NCBI RefSeq assembly: GCF_963518785.1
Contig: NZ_CAUQKJ010000005.1
Coordinates: 62,001 to 126,000, forward strand
Direction of reading: 5' to 3'
DNA from: an uncultured Campylobacter sp.
Lineage (GTDB): Bacteria; Campylobacterota; Campylobacteria; Campylobacterales; Campylobacteraceae
DNA: 64,000 nucleotides
The translations under genes were made by a program, and so were the position numbers. This document shows, in pieces, positions 16,876 to 24,842 of the stretch. Position 1 is the stretch's first letter. Each line of letters begins with the position of its first letter. Under the pieces are notes generated by a model. The model did no database searches, was not told the origin of the DNA, and saw only the letters and a program-made list of their open reading frames with translations.

Positions 16876-16916
16876 ATTTGGCCTTTTGAATTTTTGTTAA
16901 TTATAGCAAAATGTGC

Positions 16917-16922
16917 TAAAAT
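16917..16922 (+). promoter_or_regulatory. Possible -10 element of the lipoprotein gene
   Basis: TAAAAT hexamer 27 bp upstream of the ATG at 16944, with a TTTTTG run about 25 bp further upstream. Campylobacter sigma-70 promoters are recognised mainly by the -10 box and upstream T-rich periodicity. An AAAGGA ribosome site follows. Judged by eye only. Confidence 0.4.
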
Positions 16923-16943
16923 TAAGCCGACAAAGGATTTAAG

Positions 16944-17444
16944 ATGAGAAATTTTAAAATTTTAGCGTTATGCGGCGCGTTCGCGATGTTGCTGGGCGGT
17001 TGCGGCGCGGCTAAATACCAAAAGCGTCAAGTCACCGAGGATCCCGCAGTAACGGCGCGTTTTGAGGCGCTTAGTAAGCTAGGCTCACCCGCGCTCGTCG
17101 CTAAAGCCGCAGCTAGCGAGATCGCAGCAGACGTAGGCGGCACCAAGCCTCACGTTAAGGTTGCGCAGTTTGCCTTCCTCGAAGAAATTAGCGCGCAAGG
17201 AAGCGATCTGATCTATGCCTACTCGCTAAGCCCTGGCTGGGCGAGCTTGAAAAGCTCCGATCGGCAAAAATATCTCAAATTGCTAGCCAAGGATATTACC
17301 GAAAATGACTGCAACGCACTTAGTACGCGAGCTTTATTGCGAAGCGGAGTGCGCCAAGTGCACCGATTTTTCTACGATTATCCAAGCTCGAACCTACTTG
17401 ATTCGCAGGTAAGCGAGGAGATATGCCGCAAAGCGGGGTTATAG
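16944..17444 (+). CDS. Putative lipoprotein of unknown function
   Basis: 166-residue protein with a lipoprotein signal: basic start MRNFK, a hydrophobic core, and lipobox LLGGC with acylated C20. The mature part is mixed alpha-helical, has three other cysteines, and shows no family that I recognise. A GACAAAGGATT ribosome site precedes the ATG. It is transcribed divergently from lpxB and stands alone, with 425 bp of repeat-rich DNA behind it. Envelope location follows from the lipobox; nothing in the sequence points to a function. Confidence 0.75.
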   Translation: MRNFKILALCGAFAMLLGGCGAAKYQKRQVTEDPAVTARFEALSKLGSPALVAKAAASEIAADVGGTKPHVKVAQFAFLEEISAQGSDLIYAYSLSPGWASLKSSDRQKYLKLLAKDITENDCNALSTRALLRSGVRQVHRFFYDYPSSNLLDSQVSEEICRKAGL

Positions 17445-17869
17445 GTAGTCTCGTGTAATTTTATGCCGCGGATTTGCATCGGCGCGAAAGCAAAATTTCG
17501 TGGTGTAAAATTTTACGATAATTTAAAAGACAAATTTTGCGGCGAGTTGCGGAGTGCGGTCGCAAAATTTAATTTAAGAAATTTCGAAAGTGAAATTTAG
17601 GCGATGAAATTGCGTGTCAGGCTATAAAAAGCTATAAAAATTTGTAGCGAAAAAAGATAAAATTTCGTAGCAAAAAGGCGGAATTTTTCTATGAATTTTG
17701 TGATCTAAGTTTCGTGATGGAATTTTTGCGAAAAAATTTGGCACGATGAAATTTTACGCCGCGCAAGCTAAGTAGCAATTTTTGCATAGTAAAGAATTAA
17801 GCGCTAAAATTTTACAGACAGAATTCCGCTCTGATAGGTCTGTCATGAAATTTTAGCTAAAGAGAGAAT
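17445..17869. repeat. RAATTY-rich spacer between lipoprotein gene and surE
   Basis: 425 bp without a convincing gene. It is filled with AAATTT/GAATTT-centred words (for example AAAATTTCGTGG, AAATTTTACG, GAAATTTAG) separated by 15-40 bp of GC-richer sequence such as GCGGCGAG, the interspersed pattern seen in most long spacers here. The last 20 bases contain AAAGAGAGAATATG, the ribosome site and start of surE. Confidence 0.6.
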
Positions 17870-18649
17870 ATGAAAGAAATTTTAATCACCAACGACGATG
17901 GATTCGAAGCGCGCGGACTTTTGGAGCTCGCAAGCGCGCTAAGAGGGGTCGCAAACGTCACTATCGTAGCGCCGAGCTCGGAGAAATCGGCCTGCTCGCA
18001 CTCACTCACTCTTACGCGTCCGCTTAGATTTATCAAGCTTGACGACGGATTTTTCAAACTAGATGACGCTACGCCCGCAGACTGCGTGTATTTGGCACTC
18101 CGCGCGCTATATAATCGCAAGCCCGATCTTGTGATAAGCGGCATAAATCACGGCGCCAACGTCGCGGAGGACGTAACCTATTCGGGCACGTGCGGAGGCG
18201 CGATGGAGGGGGTCTTGCAAGGCATTCCCGCGCTTGCGGTGAGCCAGTTTTACGTCGCGGACTCGCTGCAGCGATACGGATTTGATCTCGCATGCGAGCT
18301 CGCGGTGGAATTGGTCGAGAAAATCTTTAAAAAAGGCTTTCCGCTGCCGCCGAAGCAGTTTTTAAATTTAAACGTTCCTGCCGTTTCAAGGCAAGATTTT
18401 AAGGGACTTTCGGTTGCGCCCTGCGGCGAGAAGCTCTACGATACCGACGCGCAGCTAAACCGCAATCCGCGTGGAATTGAGTATTATTGGCTCGGCAAAT
18501 CCACGCTCAGTTTTGATGCGAGCAAAAACGAAAATAGCGATATTTCCGTGCTTTTTGAGGGGCGGGCGACGTTAAGTCCGATCAAGCTAAATTTGACCGC
18601 GCACGAGCAGATGAGCGCGCTAGAAAGGTGGATGAAAAACGATGAGTGA
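17870..18649 (+). CDS. surE: 5'/3'-nucleotidase SurE
   Basis: Metal-dependent nucleotidase and exopolyphosphatase that acts on nucleoside monophosphates, linked to stationary-phase survival. There are 259 residues. The metal site NDDGFEARG starts at residue 8 (D9, D10), the APSSEKSACSHSLT loop is near 36-49, and the SGINHGANVAEDVTYSGTCGGAMEG signature lies near 93-118. The ribosome site is AAAGAGAGA. Its end overlaps the following ThiF-family gene by 8 bp, as in C. jejuni where surE and a ThiF-like gene are neighbours by my recollection. Confidence 0.95.
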   Translation: MKEILITNDDGFEARGLLELASALRGVANVTIVAPSSEKSACSHSLTLTRPLRFIKLDDGFFKLDDATPADCVYLALRALYNRKPDLVISGINHGANVAEDVTYSGTCGGAMEGVLQGIPALAVSQFYVADSLQRYGFDLACELAVELVEKIFKKGFPLPPKQFLNLNVPAVSRQDFKGLSVAPCGEKLYDTDAQLNRNPRGIEYYWLGKSTLSFDASKNENSDISVLFEGRATLSPIKLNLTAHEQMSALERWMKNDE

Positions 18650-19310
18650 GGTCGTAGTAGACCGCTTTTCGCGCTCGCGCCTGCTTTTCGGCGAGGATCT
18701 TACAAAACTTCAAAGCGCTAAAATTTTAATCTGCGGCTGCGGCGGCGTGGGCGGAGCGGCGATAGAGGCGCTGTACCGCAGCGGCGCGGTGAATCTAAGC
18801 GTGATCGATTGCGATCGCTTCGAGATCACTAATCAAAACCGCCAGCTTGGAAGCGAGTGCCTAGGCGAGCTAAAATGCGAGGTTTTCGCGCGTAAATTTA
18901 AAGGCGTGACGCCGATCGCTGCTAGGATCGATGAGGAATTTTTGTCGGAATTTAACCTAGCGCAATTTGATTTCGTAATCGACGCGATCGACGACGTGGG
19001 CGCTAAGATCGCTCTTGCGCTGCGCTGCAGCGAGGCGGGCGTAGGATTTGTAAGCTCGATGGGCGGCGCAAAGAGGCTCGATCCCGCTAAAATCGAAATC
19101 CGCTCAATTTGGCGGACGCAAGGCGATCCGCTCGCGCGCAAGATCAGATATGAGCTGCGAAAGCGCGGCTTTGCGGGCGATTTTGACGTCGTCTGCTCGA
19201 GCGAGCCGCCGCGCGTCAAATCGATGGGTAGCTTCATGGGCGTGACTGCGAGCTTCGGGCTTTTCATCGCAAGCTACGTCGTGCGCAGGCTGATAGACGA
19301 GCAGGCTTAA
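18642..19310 (+). CDS. ThiF-family enzyme, probable TcdA
   Basis: 222-residue E1-like adenylating protein. The nucleotide-binding CGCGGVGGAAIEALYRSG motif is at 28-45, the ATP-contacting arginine region ITNQNRQLG at 63-71, and the DAIDDVGAKIAL motif near 113-124. The C-terminal GSFMGVTASFGLFIASYVVRRL fits tRNA threonylcarbamoyladenosine dehydratase (TcdA/CsdL), which cyclises t6A37 to ct6A in tRNAs. MoeB and ThiF are alternatives, but no cognate ubiquitin-like protein gene is adjacent and the zinc CxxC pairs of MoeB are not seen. The start overlaps surE by 8 bp. Confidence 0.82.
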   Translation: MSEVVVDRFSRSRLLFGEDLTKLQSAKILICGCGGVGGAAIEALYRSGAVNLSVIDCDRFEITNQNRQLGSECLGELKCEVFARKFKGVTPIAARIDEEFLSEFNLAQFDFVIDAIDDVGAKIALALRCSEAGVGFVSSMGGAKRLDPAKIEIRSIWRTQGDPLARKIRYELRKRGFAGDFDVVCSSEPPRVKSMGSFMGVTASFGLFIASYVVRRLIDEQA

Positions 19311-19989
19311 CGCTTAAATTTCATAGCGCTTCGGCGCATGGCTCCGCCTAGTCGTGCTTGGCGGTTAAATTTTAGATATTTTGAGCTTTTGATGATCTGA
19401 GCGCGCTTTGCGTGCGGTACAGCGCGGCAAGTGCTTTGCGGACGCGTGCGGTTAAAATACAAAGCGGCGAAAGCGGAATTTTACCGAGCGACGAAGATAA
19501 AATTTGCTCGGCACGAAGGTGAAATTTCATTGCTGCGAAGGATAAAATTTTATCCGCAAAGATCGACGCAGGCTTGCGTGCGAGATGAAATTTAAGGACC
19601 GCGCGAGCTACACGCGCATGCCGATGTATACGGCGCGCAGTTTTAACAAGCCAGATAGCGGCCTAGGATTAAAATTTAAATACGCGGGTCGTGAGCTTGC
19701 TCGTGAGCGAAATTTAAGCAAGCTAAGTTTGAGCGGATGTTCTTTGCGGCGGATTTTCGCAGCAGCGCGATTTGAAATTTTATCGCAGTTTCGCGCGCTT
19801 TTTGATGCAAAAAGAGGCGCACCCAGGCAAGCAAAACCAAATTAGCGCGCATTGGCCGCCGCGCAGCGCCTAAATAAGCGTAAAGCGTAAGCAAGGCTCA
19901 AGCAAACGCAGCGGCAAGCTTACTTCTAAATTCCATTTTTTACCGCTCGCAAAAAACGGAATTTAGAAATTTAATTTAAAGGAGCAGCG
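19311..19989. repeat. RAATTY-rich spacer before the nitroreductase gene
   Basis: 679 bp with no gene I can support; an 86-codon open frame at 19585-19845 has no ribosome site or recognisable family. Around 19484-19560 three degenerate copies of a unit of about 25 bp follow each other (GAAGATAAAATTTGC, GAAGGTGAAATTTCA, GAAGGATAAAATTTTATCC). The rest alternates AAATTT words with GCGCG-rich text. The end carries AAAGGAGCAGCG, the ribosome site of the nitroreductase gene. Confidence 0.5.
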
Positions 19990-20487
19990 ATGAATGAAAT
20001 TTTTACACGCACGAGCGTGCGAAACTTTACCGAGAAAATGCCGAGCGACGATCAGATCGAGCTCGTGCTAAAAGCCGCGATGCAAGCCCCTAGTGCGGGC
20101 AACCAGCGCTCATGGGAGTTTTACGTAGTACGCGATCGCACCGTGCTTACGCTACTTAGCAGCGTCGGCACCTACGGCGGCTGCACGAAAGATGCGCCGC
20201 TTGCGATCGTGGTCTGCACGCGCAAAAGCGGCTTAAAATTCCAGCCCTACGCTCGCTACGACTGCGCTTGTGCGGCAGAAAATCTCTGGCTGGCGGCGCA
20301 CCATTTGGGGCTTGGCACCACGTGGCTCGGCGTAGCGCCCGATATTTACGCAATGGAGCGCGTAAGAGAAATTTTGGATCTGCCTGGGCATTTGGAGGCG
20401 TTTTGCATTATGCCTTTGGGCTTTCCGTCTCGCGTCACAAAGGCGCATTCACGCTTTGAGCCCGCTAAAATTCACTTCGTGGGCTAG
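19990..20487 (+). CDS. Nitroreductase family flavoprotein
   Basis: 165-residue FMN-dependent oxidoreductase. The N-terminal RTSVRNFTEKMPSDDQIE is the family FMN-phosphate motif (R7, R11), MQAPSAGNQRSWEF near 30-44 the second FMN segment, and WLGVAP with the C-terminal GFPSR complete the fold. Such enzymes reduce nitro compounds, quinones or flavins with NAD(P)H; the physiological substrate is not evident. The start ATG has a GGAGC ribosome site. It lies 2 bp before modD, so the two are cotranscribed. Confidence 0.85.
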   Translation: MNEIFTRTSVRNFTEKMPSDDQIELVLKAAMQAPSAGNQRSWEFYVVRDRTVLTLLSSVGTYGGCTKDAPLAIVVCTRKSGLKFQPYARYDCACAAENLWLAAHHLGLGTTWLGVAPDIYAMERVREILDLPGHLEAFCIMPLGFPSRVTKAHSRFEPAKIHFVG

Positions 20488-20489
20488 AT

Positions 20490-21341
20490 ATGTTTATTTC
20501 GCAGAGCAAAATCGACGATCTAATCGCTAGCGACGGCGCGTTTTTGGACCTTACGACCGAGCTTTTGCGGGACTTTGTGGATCTAAACGCGCCCGCGCGG
20601 CTTTCGATCGTAACGAGGCAGGATCTGATCTTTAGCGGCGGGGGGATTGCGCGCGAGGTAGCGGCGCGCTTTGGTTGCGAGACGCAGCGGCTAGCGCGCG
20701 AGGGAAGCGCATTTGGCGCGGGAGAAGAAATTTTTAGCGCGCAGGGAAGCTTCGAGAGCCTCCATAAAGCTTGGAAGATCGTTCAGATCGTGTTTGAGTA
20801 CTCCTGCAAAATTTCAACCTACGCGCACGAGATGGTTGCACTGATGCGAGAGGCAAATCCGCGCTGCGTGCTGGGTGCGACGCGCAAGAGCTTTCCTTTT
20901 GCGAAGGAGTTTTGTGTAAATGCGCTGATCGCGGGCGGCGGAACGATGCACCGCCTGGGGCTGCATGACAGCATCCTGTTTTTTTCAAACCATATCCGCG
21001 CGTTTGCGAGCTTTAGCGAGTTTTGCGCGCAGATTGCTAAATTTAAAGAGCGCGCGCCAGAGCGAAAGATAATGATCGAAGTGGCGAGCGAGCGCGAATT
21101 TGGCGAGCTCTTAGGCTACGCACCCGATGCGATAATGTGCGATAAGATGAGCCCGGGCGAGCTTAGAGCCTGCGTTTTGAGGCGAGATGAAACGGCGCCA
21201 CAGATTAAAATTTGCGCCGCGGGCGGTATAAATAAGAATAACTGCGCAGAGTTTGCAGCTACCGGCGCGGACGTGCTCGTAAGCTCGGCGGTTTGGAATC
21301 AGGGCGTGTGCGATCTTAGCGGAAAGATAGAGCTTATCTAA
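20490..21341 (+). CDS. modD: ModD-like pyrophosphorylase
   Basis: 283-residue member of the NadC/ModD family of type II phosphoribosyltransferases. Landmarks are DLTTELL near 20-26, the ATRKSFP motif near 130-136 (TRK phosphate contact), GGGTMHRLGLHDSILFFSNH near 148-167, and the C-terminal GGINKNN beta-barrel loop. ModD proteins lie with molybdate/tungstate transport genes, as here (modA and modB 115 bp downstream), but their reaction is not well established. NadC is the main alternative; the context favours ModD. Confidence 0.82.
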   Translation: MFISQSKIDDLIASDGAFLDLTTELLRDFVDLNAPARLSIVTRQDLIFSGGGIAREVAARFGCETQRLAREGSAFGAGEEIFSAQGSFESLHKAWKIVQIVFEYSCKISTYAHEMVALMREANPRCVLGATRKSFPFAKEFCVNALIAGGGTMHRLGLHDSILFFSNHIRAFASFSEFCAQIAKFKERAPERKIMIEVASEREFGELLGYAPDAIMCDKMSPGELRACVLRRDETAPQIKICAAGGINKNNCAEFAATGADVLVSSAVWNQGVCDLSGKIELI

Positions 21342-21424
21342 ATATTAAATTTTAAATTTTAAGGCGCAAAAGTCTAAAATAGGGCATAAAAACGCGATTT
21401 ATTAATAAATAAGAGTATATTTTG

Positions 21425-21430
21425 TACAAT
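21425..21430 (+). promoter_or_regulatory. Probable -10 element of modAB
   Basis: TACAAT (5 of 6 to TATAAT) 27 bp before the modA ATG, in a very AT-rich run (TTATTAATAAATAAGAGTAT) that fits the T/A periodicity of Campylobacter sigma-70 promoters. AAAAAAGG at 21443-21450 is the ribosome site. A separate promoter implies modAB can be expressed independently of nitroreductase-modD. Confidence 0.5.
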
Positions 21431-21456
21431 TCTTAAAATTTCAAAAAAGGATTTTC

Positions 21457-22158
21457 ATGAAAAAAATTGCTTTTATTTTAGCGCTTGCGGCAAGCGTTTC
21501 TTTCTGCGCGGATCAGCTGATAATCGCGGCCGGCGGCGGATATAAAAAGCCCACCTCGGCCGTGATCGAAAATTTGAAAAAAGAGGGCATGGACGTTGCG
21601 GGATCGTTTGCCAACCTCGGCCAACTCGTCATTCAGTCGCGCGAGAATAAAATTTCATTCATCGTGGGCGACGAGGCGTTTTTGAAAAAAAGCGATCTAA
21701 ATATCACTAAATTTGAGCGTATCGGGCGCGGCACGCTAGTTTTAGTAACGCCGAAAAATATTAAAATAAACGATGTATCAGAGATCGCAAAGCTCGATAA
21801 GATCGCGATGCCCGATCCTAAAAAGGCGATTTACGGTATCAGAACGAACGAGTTTTTGCAAAACGCCAAGATGGACGGAGTAAAAGATAAAATTTTAGCC
21901 GTCGCGGGCGTGCCGCAGGTGGTCGCATACGTCATCAACGGCGAGGTGCAGGCGGGCTTTATCAACAGCACCGAAGCGGTCGCCAAAAAAGATGAGTTCG
22001 GCTCGGTGATCTACATCGACGAGAGCCTCTACAGCCCCGCATTCATCGGTATCGCAAGGCTTAGCGCGTGCGGCGATGAGGCGCTTTGCGAAAAGGTAAT
22101 GAAGGAGTTTAAATCGGACCGCTCAAAAGAGATTTTTTCAAAATTCGGTCTTAAATGA
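21457..22158 (+). CDS. modA: Molybdate/tungstate-binding periplasmic protein
   Basis: 233 residues with a Sec signal peptide (MKKIAFILALAASVSFCA, cut before DQL). The mature part is a type II periplasmic binding fold: LIIAAGGGYKKP at the front, ANLGQL.IQS in the oxyanion region, and AMPDPKKAIYG and GFINSTEAVAK in the second lobe, as in ModA/WtpA-type proteins. Oxyanion specificity (molybdate versus tungstate) cannot be read by eye. It overlaps modB by 4 bp. No ModC-type ATPase gene follows, which is unusual. Confidence 0.82.
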   Translation: MKKIAFILALAASVSFCADQLIIAAGGGYKKPTSAVIENLKKEGMDVAGSFANLGQLVIQSRENKISFIVGDEAFLKKSDLNITKFERIGRGTLVLVTPKNIKINDVSEIAKLDKIAMPDPKKAIYGIRTNEFLQNAKMDGVKDKILAVAGVPQVVAYVINGEVQAGFINSTEAVAKKDEFGSVIYIDESLYSPAFIGIARLSACGDEALCEKVMKEFKSDRSKEIFSKFGLK

Positions 22159-22823
22159 GCGACATCGCTTGGATCGCGCATCCTCTGATACTAAGCGTCA
22201 AAGCCCTGTTTTGCAGCTTTTTGCTGCTGATTTCAATAGGGCTAGCAATTTCGTATTTTTTAGCTTTCAGCAAAGCCAAATTTAAAAAGATCGTCGAAAT
22301 TTTGGTAATTTTTCCGCTCATCTTCCCGCCGATCGCGACGGGATTTCTGCTTCTTTACATCTTTGGAAAGAGCGGGTTTATCGGCTCTGCGTTAAATTTA
22401 GACATCGTTTTTAACTTTTCTTCATTGGTAATCGCCGCATTTTTAGTGGGGCTGCCGCTGTTTGTAAAGCCAGTGTGTGCGAGCTTTGAGCTCTTTCGTA
22501 AAAGCCTAATCGAAGCCGCGCAAATTTTAGGCAAAAACAGAGCTCAAATTTTCCTCTTCGTCATCCTTCCTAGCTCGCTTAAAACGCTAGGCTCCGCGCT
22601 TATTTTAGCGCTCTCGCGCGGGCTTGGCGAAGTGGGTATCACGCTGATGCTAGGCGGAAATATCGTGGGTAAAACCGACACGTTAGGCCTTGCGATCTAC
22701 AATGCCGTGTATGACGGAGAGAACGAGCGGGCGCTGATTTTAAGCGTTTTGCTCGTAATTTTCAGCTTGATCTTATTCTTCGCGATAAGTCTTTTAGATA
22801 AAAAGCAAAATTTATCTAAATAA
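22155..22823 (+). CDS. modB: Molybdate/tungstate ABC transporter permease
   Basis: 222-residue inner-membrane permease with five to six helices (about 12-36, 49-72, 85-110, 134-152, 192-215). The ATPase-contacting EAA loop is EAAQILGKNRAQIFLFVILPSSL near 119-141 and the second half carries LSRGLGEVGITLMLGGNI, typical of ModB/CysT-type permeases. It starts within the modA stop (ATGA). The cognate ATP-hydrolysing subunit is not in this window; the next gene is sodC with its own promoter and so does not belong to the transporter. Confidence 0.88.
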   Translation: MSDIAWIAHPLILSVKALFCSFLLLISIGLAISYFLAFSKAKFKKIVEILVIFPLIFPPIATGFLLLYIFGKSGFIGSALNLDIVFNFSSLVIAAFLVGLPLFVKPVCASFELFRKSLIEAAQILGKNRAQIFLFVILPSSLKTLGSALILALSRGLGEVGITLMLGGNIVGKTDTLGLAIYNAVYDGENERALILSVLLVIFSLILFFAISLLDKKQNLSK

Positions 22824-22831
22824 GAAAAATT

Positions 22832-22858
22832 ATTTTTTAAGTATTTTTGGATAAAATT
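22832..22858 (+). promoter_or_regulatory. sodC promoter
   Basis: The text TTTTTTAAGTATTTTTGG followed by ATAAAATT is close to the C. jejuni sigma-70 consensus as I know it: TTTAAGT upstream, a TTTTTG element just before the -10, and a TATAAT-like -10 (TAAAAT at 22852-22857). It lies 31 bp before the sodC ATG at 22889. Confidence 0.65.
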
Positions 22859-22888
22859 GCACTCACATTTCATTTTAAAGGATCTTTC

Positions 22889-23434
22889 ATGAAGAAATTT
22901 TTAATTTCATCAATTTTAGTTGCAAGCGCCTTGATCGCTCACGAGCACGGCGATATGCAAAATTTCGACCCTAAGACCGGCAAGCACCTCGTCATCGCGA
23001 TGGAGCAGCTAGGCGAGAAAGGGAACGTGAGCGTAGGTGAGGTCGTAGCGGTCGAGACGAACTACGGCGTGGCGTTTTTCCCGAATTTAAAAGGTCTTGC
23101 TAGCGGCGCGCACGGCTTTCACGTGCATCAAAACGCCGACTGCGGCGCAACCGAGAAGGGCTTAGGTATGAAAGCGGGCGGACACTGGGATCCAAGCGAT
23201 ACCAAAAAGCACTCGTTTGCTTGGGACGATAGCGGCCACAAGGGCGATCTGCCTGCGCTTTTCGTCGATGCTGAGGGCAATGCGGTCTATCCGGTGCTAG
23301 CTCCGAAAATCAAGAGCCTAGATGAGCTAAAGGGCCACTCGCTGATGGTTCACGTAGGCGGCGATAACCACAGCGACCATCCGAAGCCGCTCGGCGGCGG
23401 CGGCGCTAGAATGGTCTGCGGCGTTATAAAATAG
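22889..23434 (+). CDS. sodC: Periplasmic Cu/Zn superoxide dismutase
   Basis: Converts periplasmic superoxide to hydrogen peroxide. I take the start as ATG 22889 (MKKFLISSILVASALIA), which has an AAAGGA site and a signal peptide; an ATG 42 bp upstream would bury the promoter. The mature protein has the copper ligands HVHQNADCG with the disulphide cysteine, the zinc loop GGHWDPSDTKKH, and the C-terminal HVGGDNHSDHPKPLGGGGARMVCGVI. It is full length (181 residues), with all ligands present. A separate promoter and terminator make it a single-gene unit. Confidence 0.96.
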   Translation: MKKFLISSILVASALIAHEHGDMQNFDPKTGKHLVIAMEQLGEKGNVSVGEVVAVETNYGVAFFPNLKGLASGAHGFHVHQNADCGATEKGLGMKAGGHWDPSDTKKHSFAWDDSGHKGDLPALFVDAEGNAVYPVLAPKIKSLDELKGHSLMVHVGGDNHSDHPKPLGGGGARMVCGVIK

Positions 23435-23440
23435 GCTTCG

Positions 23441-23473
23441 TTGCGGATGAAATTTAATCATCCGCAATTTCTA
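23441..23473 (+). terminator. sodC terminator
   Basis: Perfect 10 bp inverted repeat, TTGCGGATGA at 23441-23450 and TCATCCGCAA at 23458-23467, with a 7-base loop, starting 6 bp after the sodC stop and followed by TTTCTAAATTT. The U-tract is interrupted, so termination strength is uncertain. Confidence 0.65.
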
Positions 23474-23833
23474 AATTTAGCAGCCCTGCGGTTAAATTTA
23501 CGCGATGAAATTTCGCCGTCCGCAGCGCCGAGATACGCCCGCTCTGCCGTTAAATTTACGCACGGCGGGTTTTTTAATGCAACTTATGCAGCGCAAATTT
23601 TATGTTAAATTTACGCGCTGCGCACCTCTTGCCTTCCGCTTAAAATTTTAAAATTTAGCCTTGTTTGCGCGCATTGTGCTTCCGCTTTGTTTTTGCCGCA
23701 GCGCAAAATTTTTCAAATTTAAATCAAAGTTCTAAATTTATGGCGCCGAGCTATTTTGGCGGCGTGTGCTTCATTTAACTTTTTCTTCACGACTTTTTAT
23801 TACAATCACGCCAACTTTCACAAAGGAGAGAGA
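23474..23833. repeat. RAATTY-rich spacer before the DUF1104 gene
   Basis: 360 bp without a gene. GC-rich words (CGCCGTCCGCAGCG, GCTCTGCCG) alternate with AAATTTACG words, at least four of which share the form TTAAATTTACGC. The end (23820-23833) carries AAAGGAGAGAGA, a strong ribosome site for the next gene. ATG 23756 in the same frame has no ribosome site and is not used. Confidence 0.5.
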
Positions 23834-24367
23834 ATGAAAAAGATTGTTTTAGCAAGCGTTTTAGTTGCTGGCGTGTTGTTCGCCGCAGATTTTAGCTCGA
23901 GCACCCCCGAGCAGATCAATGCCTCGATCGCCGGTGCCGACGCCAAGAGCTTAAGCGAAGCGGCGTTTGAGATTGACAAGCGCGCAGGCGAGCTAAGGGC
24001 GCAGGCAAGGGATCTCAAGCGCGGATTTAAGACGGAGCTTAAAAAGAAGCTGGACGCTATGAGCGTCGAGGATCGCGAGAAATTCCTAGACGAGTTTAGA
24101 AAAAACTATAACGCCCAGGCGGGCAAGCTAAGCGTCGAGCAGGCGGATAGGCTGGATATCGAGCTCAAAGATCGCGGCAATTTCGGCAAATTTAAAAGGC
24201 CCGCTCATGGGTTTGGCCCGCACAGATCGCAGGCTGCTTCCGGCGAGTGCGGCCATATGCCGCATAAAGGGATGGGCGACGGCGCGGGTCCGGCAATGCC
24301 GCCAAGAGGCGAGATGCCGTGCAATCAAAACGCGGGCGCCGCTGTGTGCCCTATGACGCAGCAATAG
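23834..24367 (+). CDS. DUF1104-type periplasmic protein with Cys/His/Met tail
   Basis: 177 residues from the ATG behind AAAGGAGAGAGA. Signal peptide MKKIVLASVLVAGVLFA is cut before ADFSS. The helical middle (STPEQINASIAGADAKSLSEAAFEIDKRAGEL.., charged heptads to about residue 115) resembles the small DUF1104 family of Campylobacter periplasmic proteins, which are usually shorter. The last 55 residues are Gly/Pro-rich with H, M and C (ECGHMPHKGMGD, MPPRGEMPC, AAVCPMTQQ), ligands suited to copper. This tail, with sodC upstream and a two-component system downstream, suggests metal or stress sensing in the periplasm; that is inference. Confidence 0.7.
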   Translation: MKKIVLASVLVAGVLFAADFSSSTPEQINASIAGADAKSLSEAAFEIDKRAGELRAQARDLKRGFKTELKKKLDAMSVEDREKFLDEFRKNYNAQAGKLSVEQADRLDIELKDRGNFGKFKRPAHGFGPHRSQAASGECGHMPHKGMGDGAGPAMPPRGEMPCNQNAGAAVCPMTQQ

Positions 24368-24390
24368 CCGCCCGCGCGCAAGCTACGTAG

Positions 24391-24422
24391 TTCCGCGCGA
24401 TATTTGCGCGGAATTTTATTTT
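24391..24422 (+). terminator. Intrinsic terminator after the DUF1104 gene
   Basis: 8 bp stem TTCCGCGC (24391-24398) and GCGCGGAA (24406-24413) with a 7-base loop, followed directly by TTTTATTTTAT. It begins 24 bp after the stop codon at 24367 and is the best rho-independent terminator in the window. Confidence 0.85.
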
Positions 24423-24807
24423 ATCGAAACATGGTGCGAGAATTTTAGAATTTTAGCTTGAAATTTATGCGACGTAGCGCCGATGAAATTTCGCAAAATT
24501 TTATCGGTGCAGGCAAGGTTTTGAAATTCTTCGCGGCGAAATTTTAGGACGTGAAATTTTAAAATTTCGTAGCGGCGGAATTTTAAAGCCCCGCGTTTTG
24601 CCTGTAAATTTTAAAATTCCGCGGCGTGAAAATTTTATATCGTAAAATTTTAGTTTCTTGCGCCGCGCCGCGCGAATAATATACCGGGCGAGCAATCTTA
24701 CAAGCCTAAATTTAGTAAGCATACTTTTAAGCTAAGACGCGCTGTTTCGCTGCGATAAAATTTGCCGTGAAATTTCGCAATTAAATTTTACGCGGAATTT
24801 CACAGGG
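24423..24807. repeat. RAATTY-rich spacer before the two-component system
   Basis: 385 bp with no supported gene. RAATTY words are packed very closely (more than ten between 24440 and 24660, e.g. GAATTTTAGAATTTTAG, GTGAAATTTTAAAATTTCG), separated by GCGGCG-type text. The final part leads into the response-regulator promoter. Confidence 0.55.
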
Positions 24808-24813
24808 TATAAT
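24808..24813 (+). promoter_or_regulatory. -10 element of the two-component operon
   Basis: Perfect TATAAT (GGGTATAATTTC) 30 bp upstream of the ATG of the response-regulator gene, with AAGGAAATGAACT as ribosome site. No good -35 is seen, as is usual for Campylobacter. Confidence 0.65.
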
Positions 24814-24842
24814 TTCAAAAATTCTACGCAAGGAAATGAACT

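Noticed and set aside
19585..19845. 86-codon open frame in the spacer before the nitroreductase gene.
   Set aside because: No ribosome site, no family, Arg/Lys-rich composition of the kind produced by reading GCGCG/AAATTT text; the opposite strand is equally open.
23098..23135. Palindrome-like TTTCACGTGCATC in sodC as a parS site.
   Set aside because: Only the central TCACGTG matches; it encodes the conserved HVH ligands and lies 30 kb from parB.
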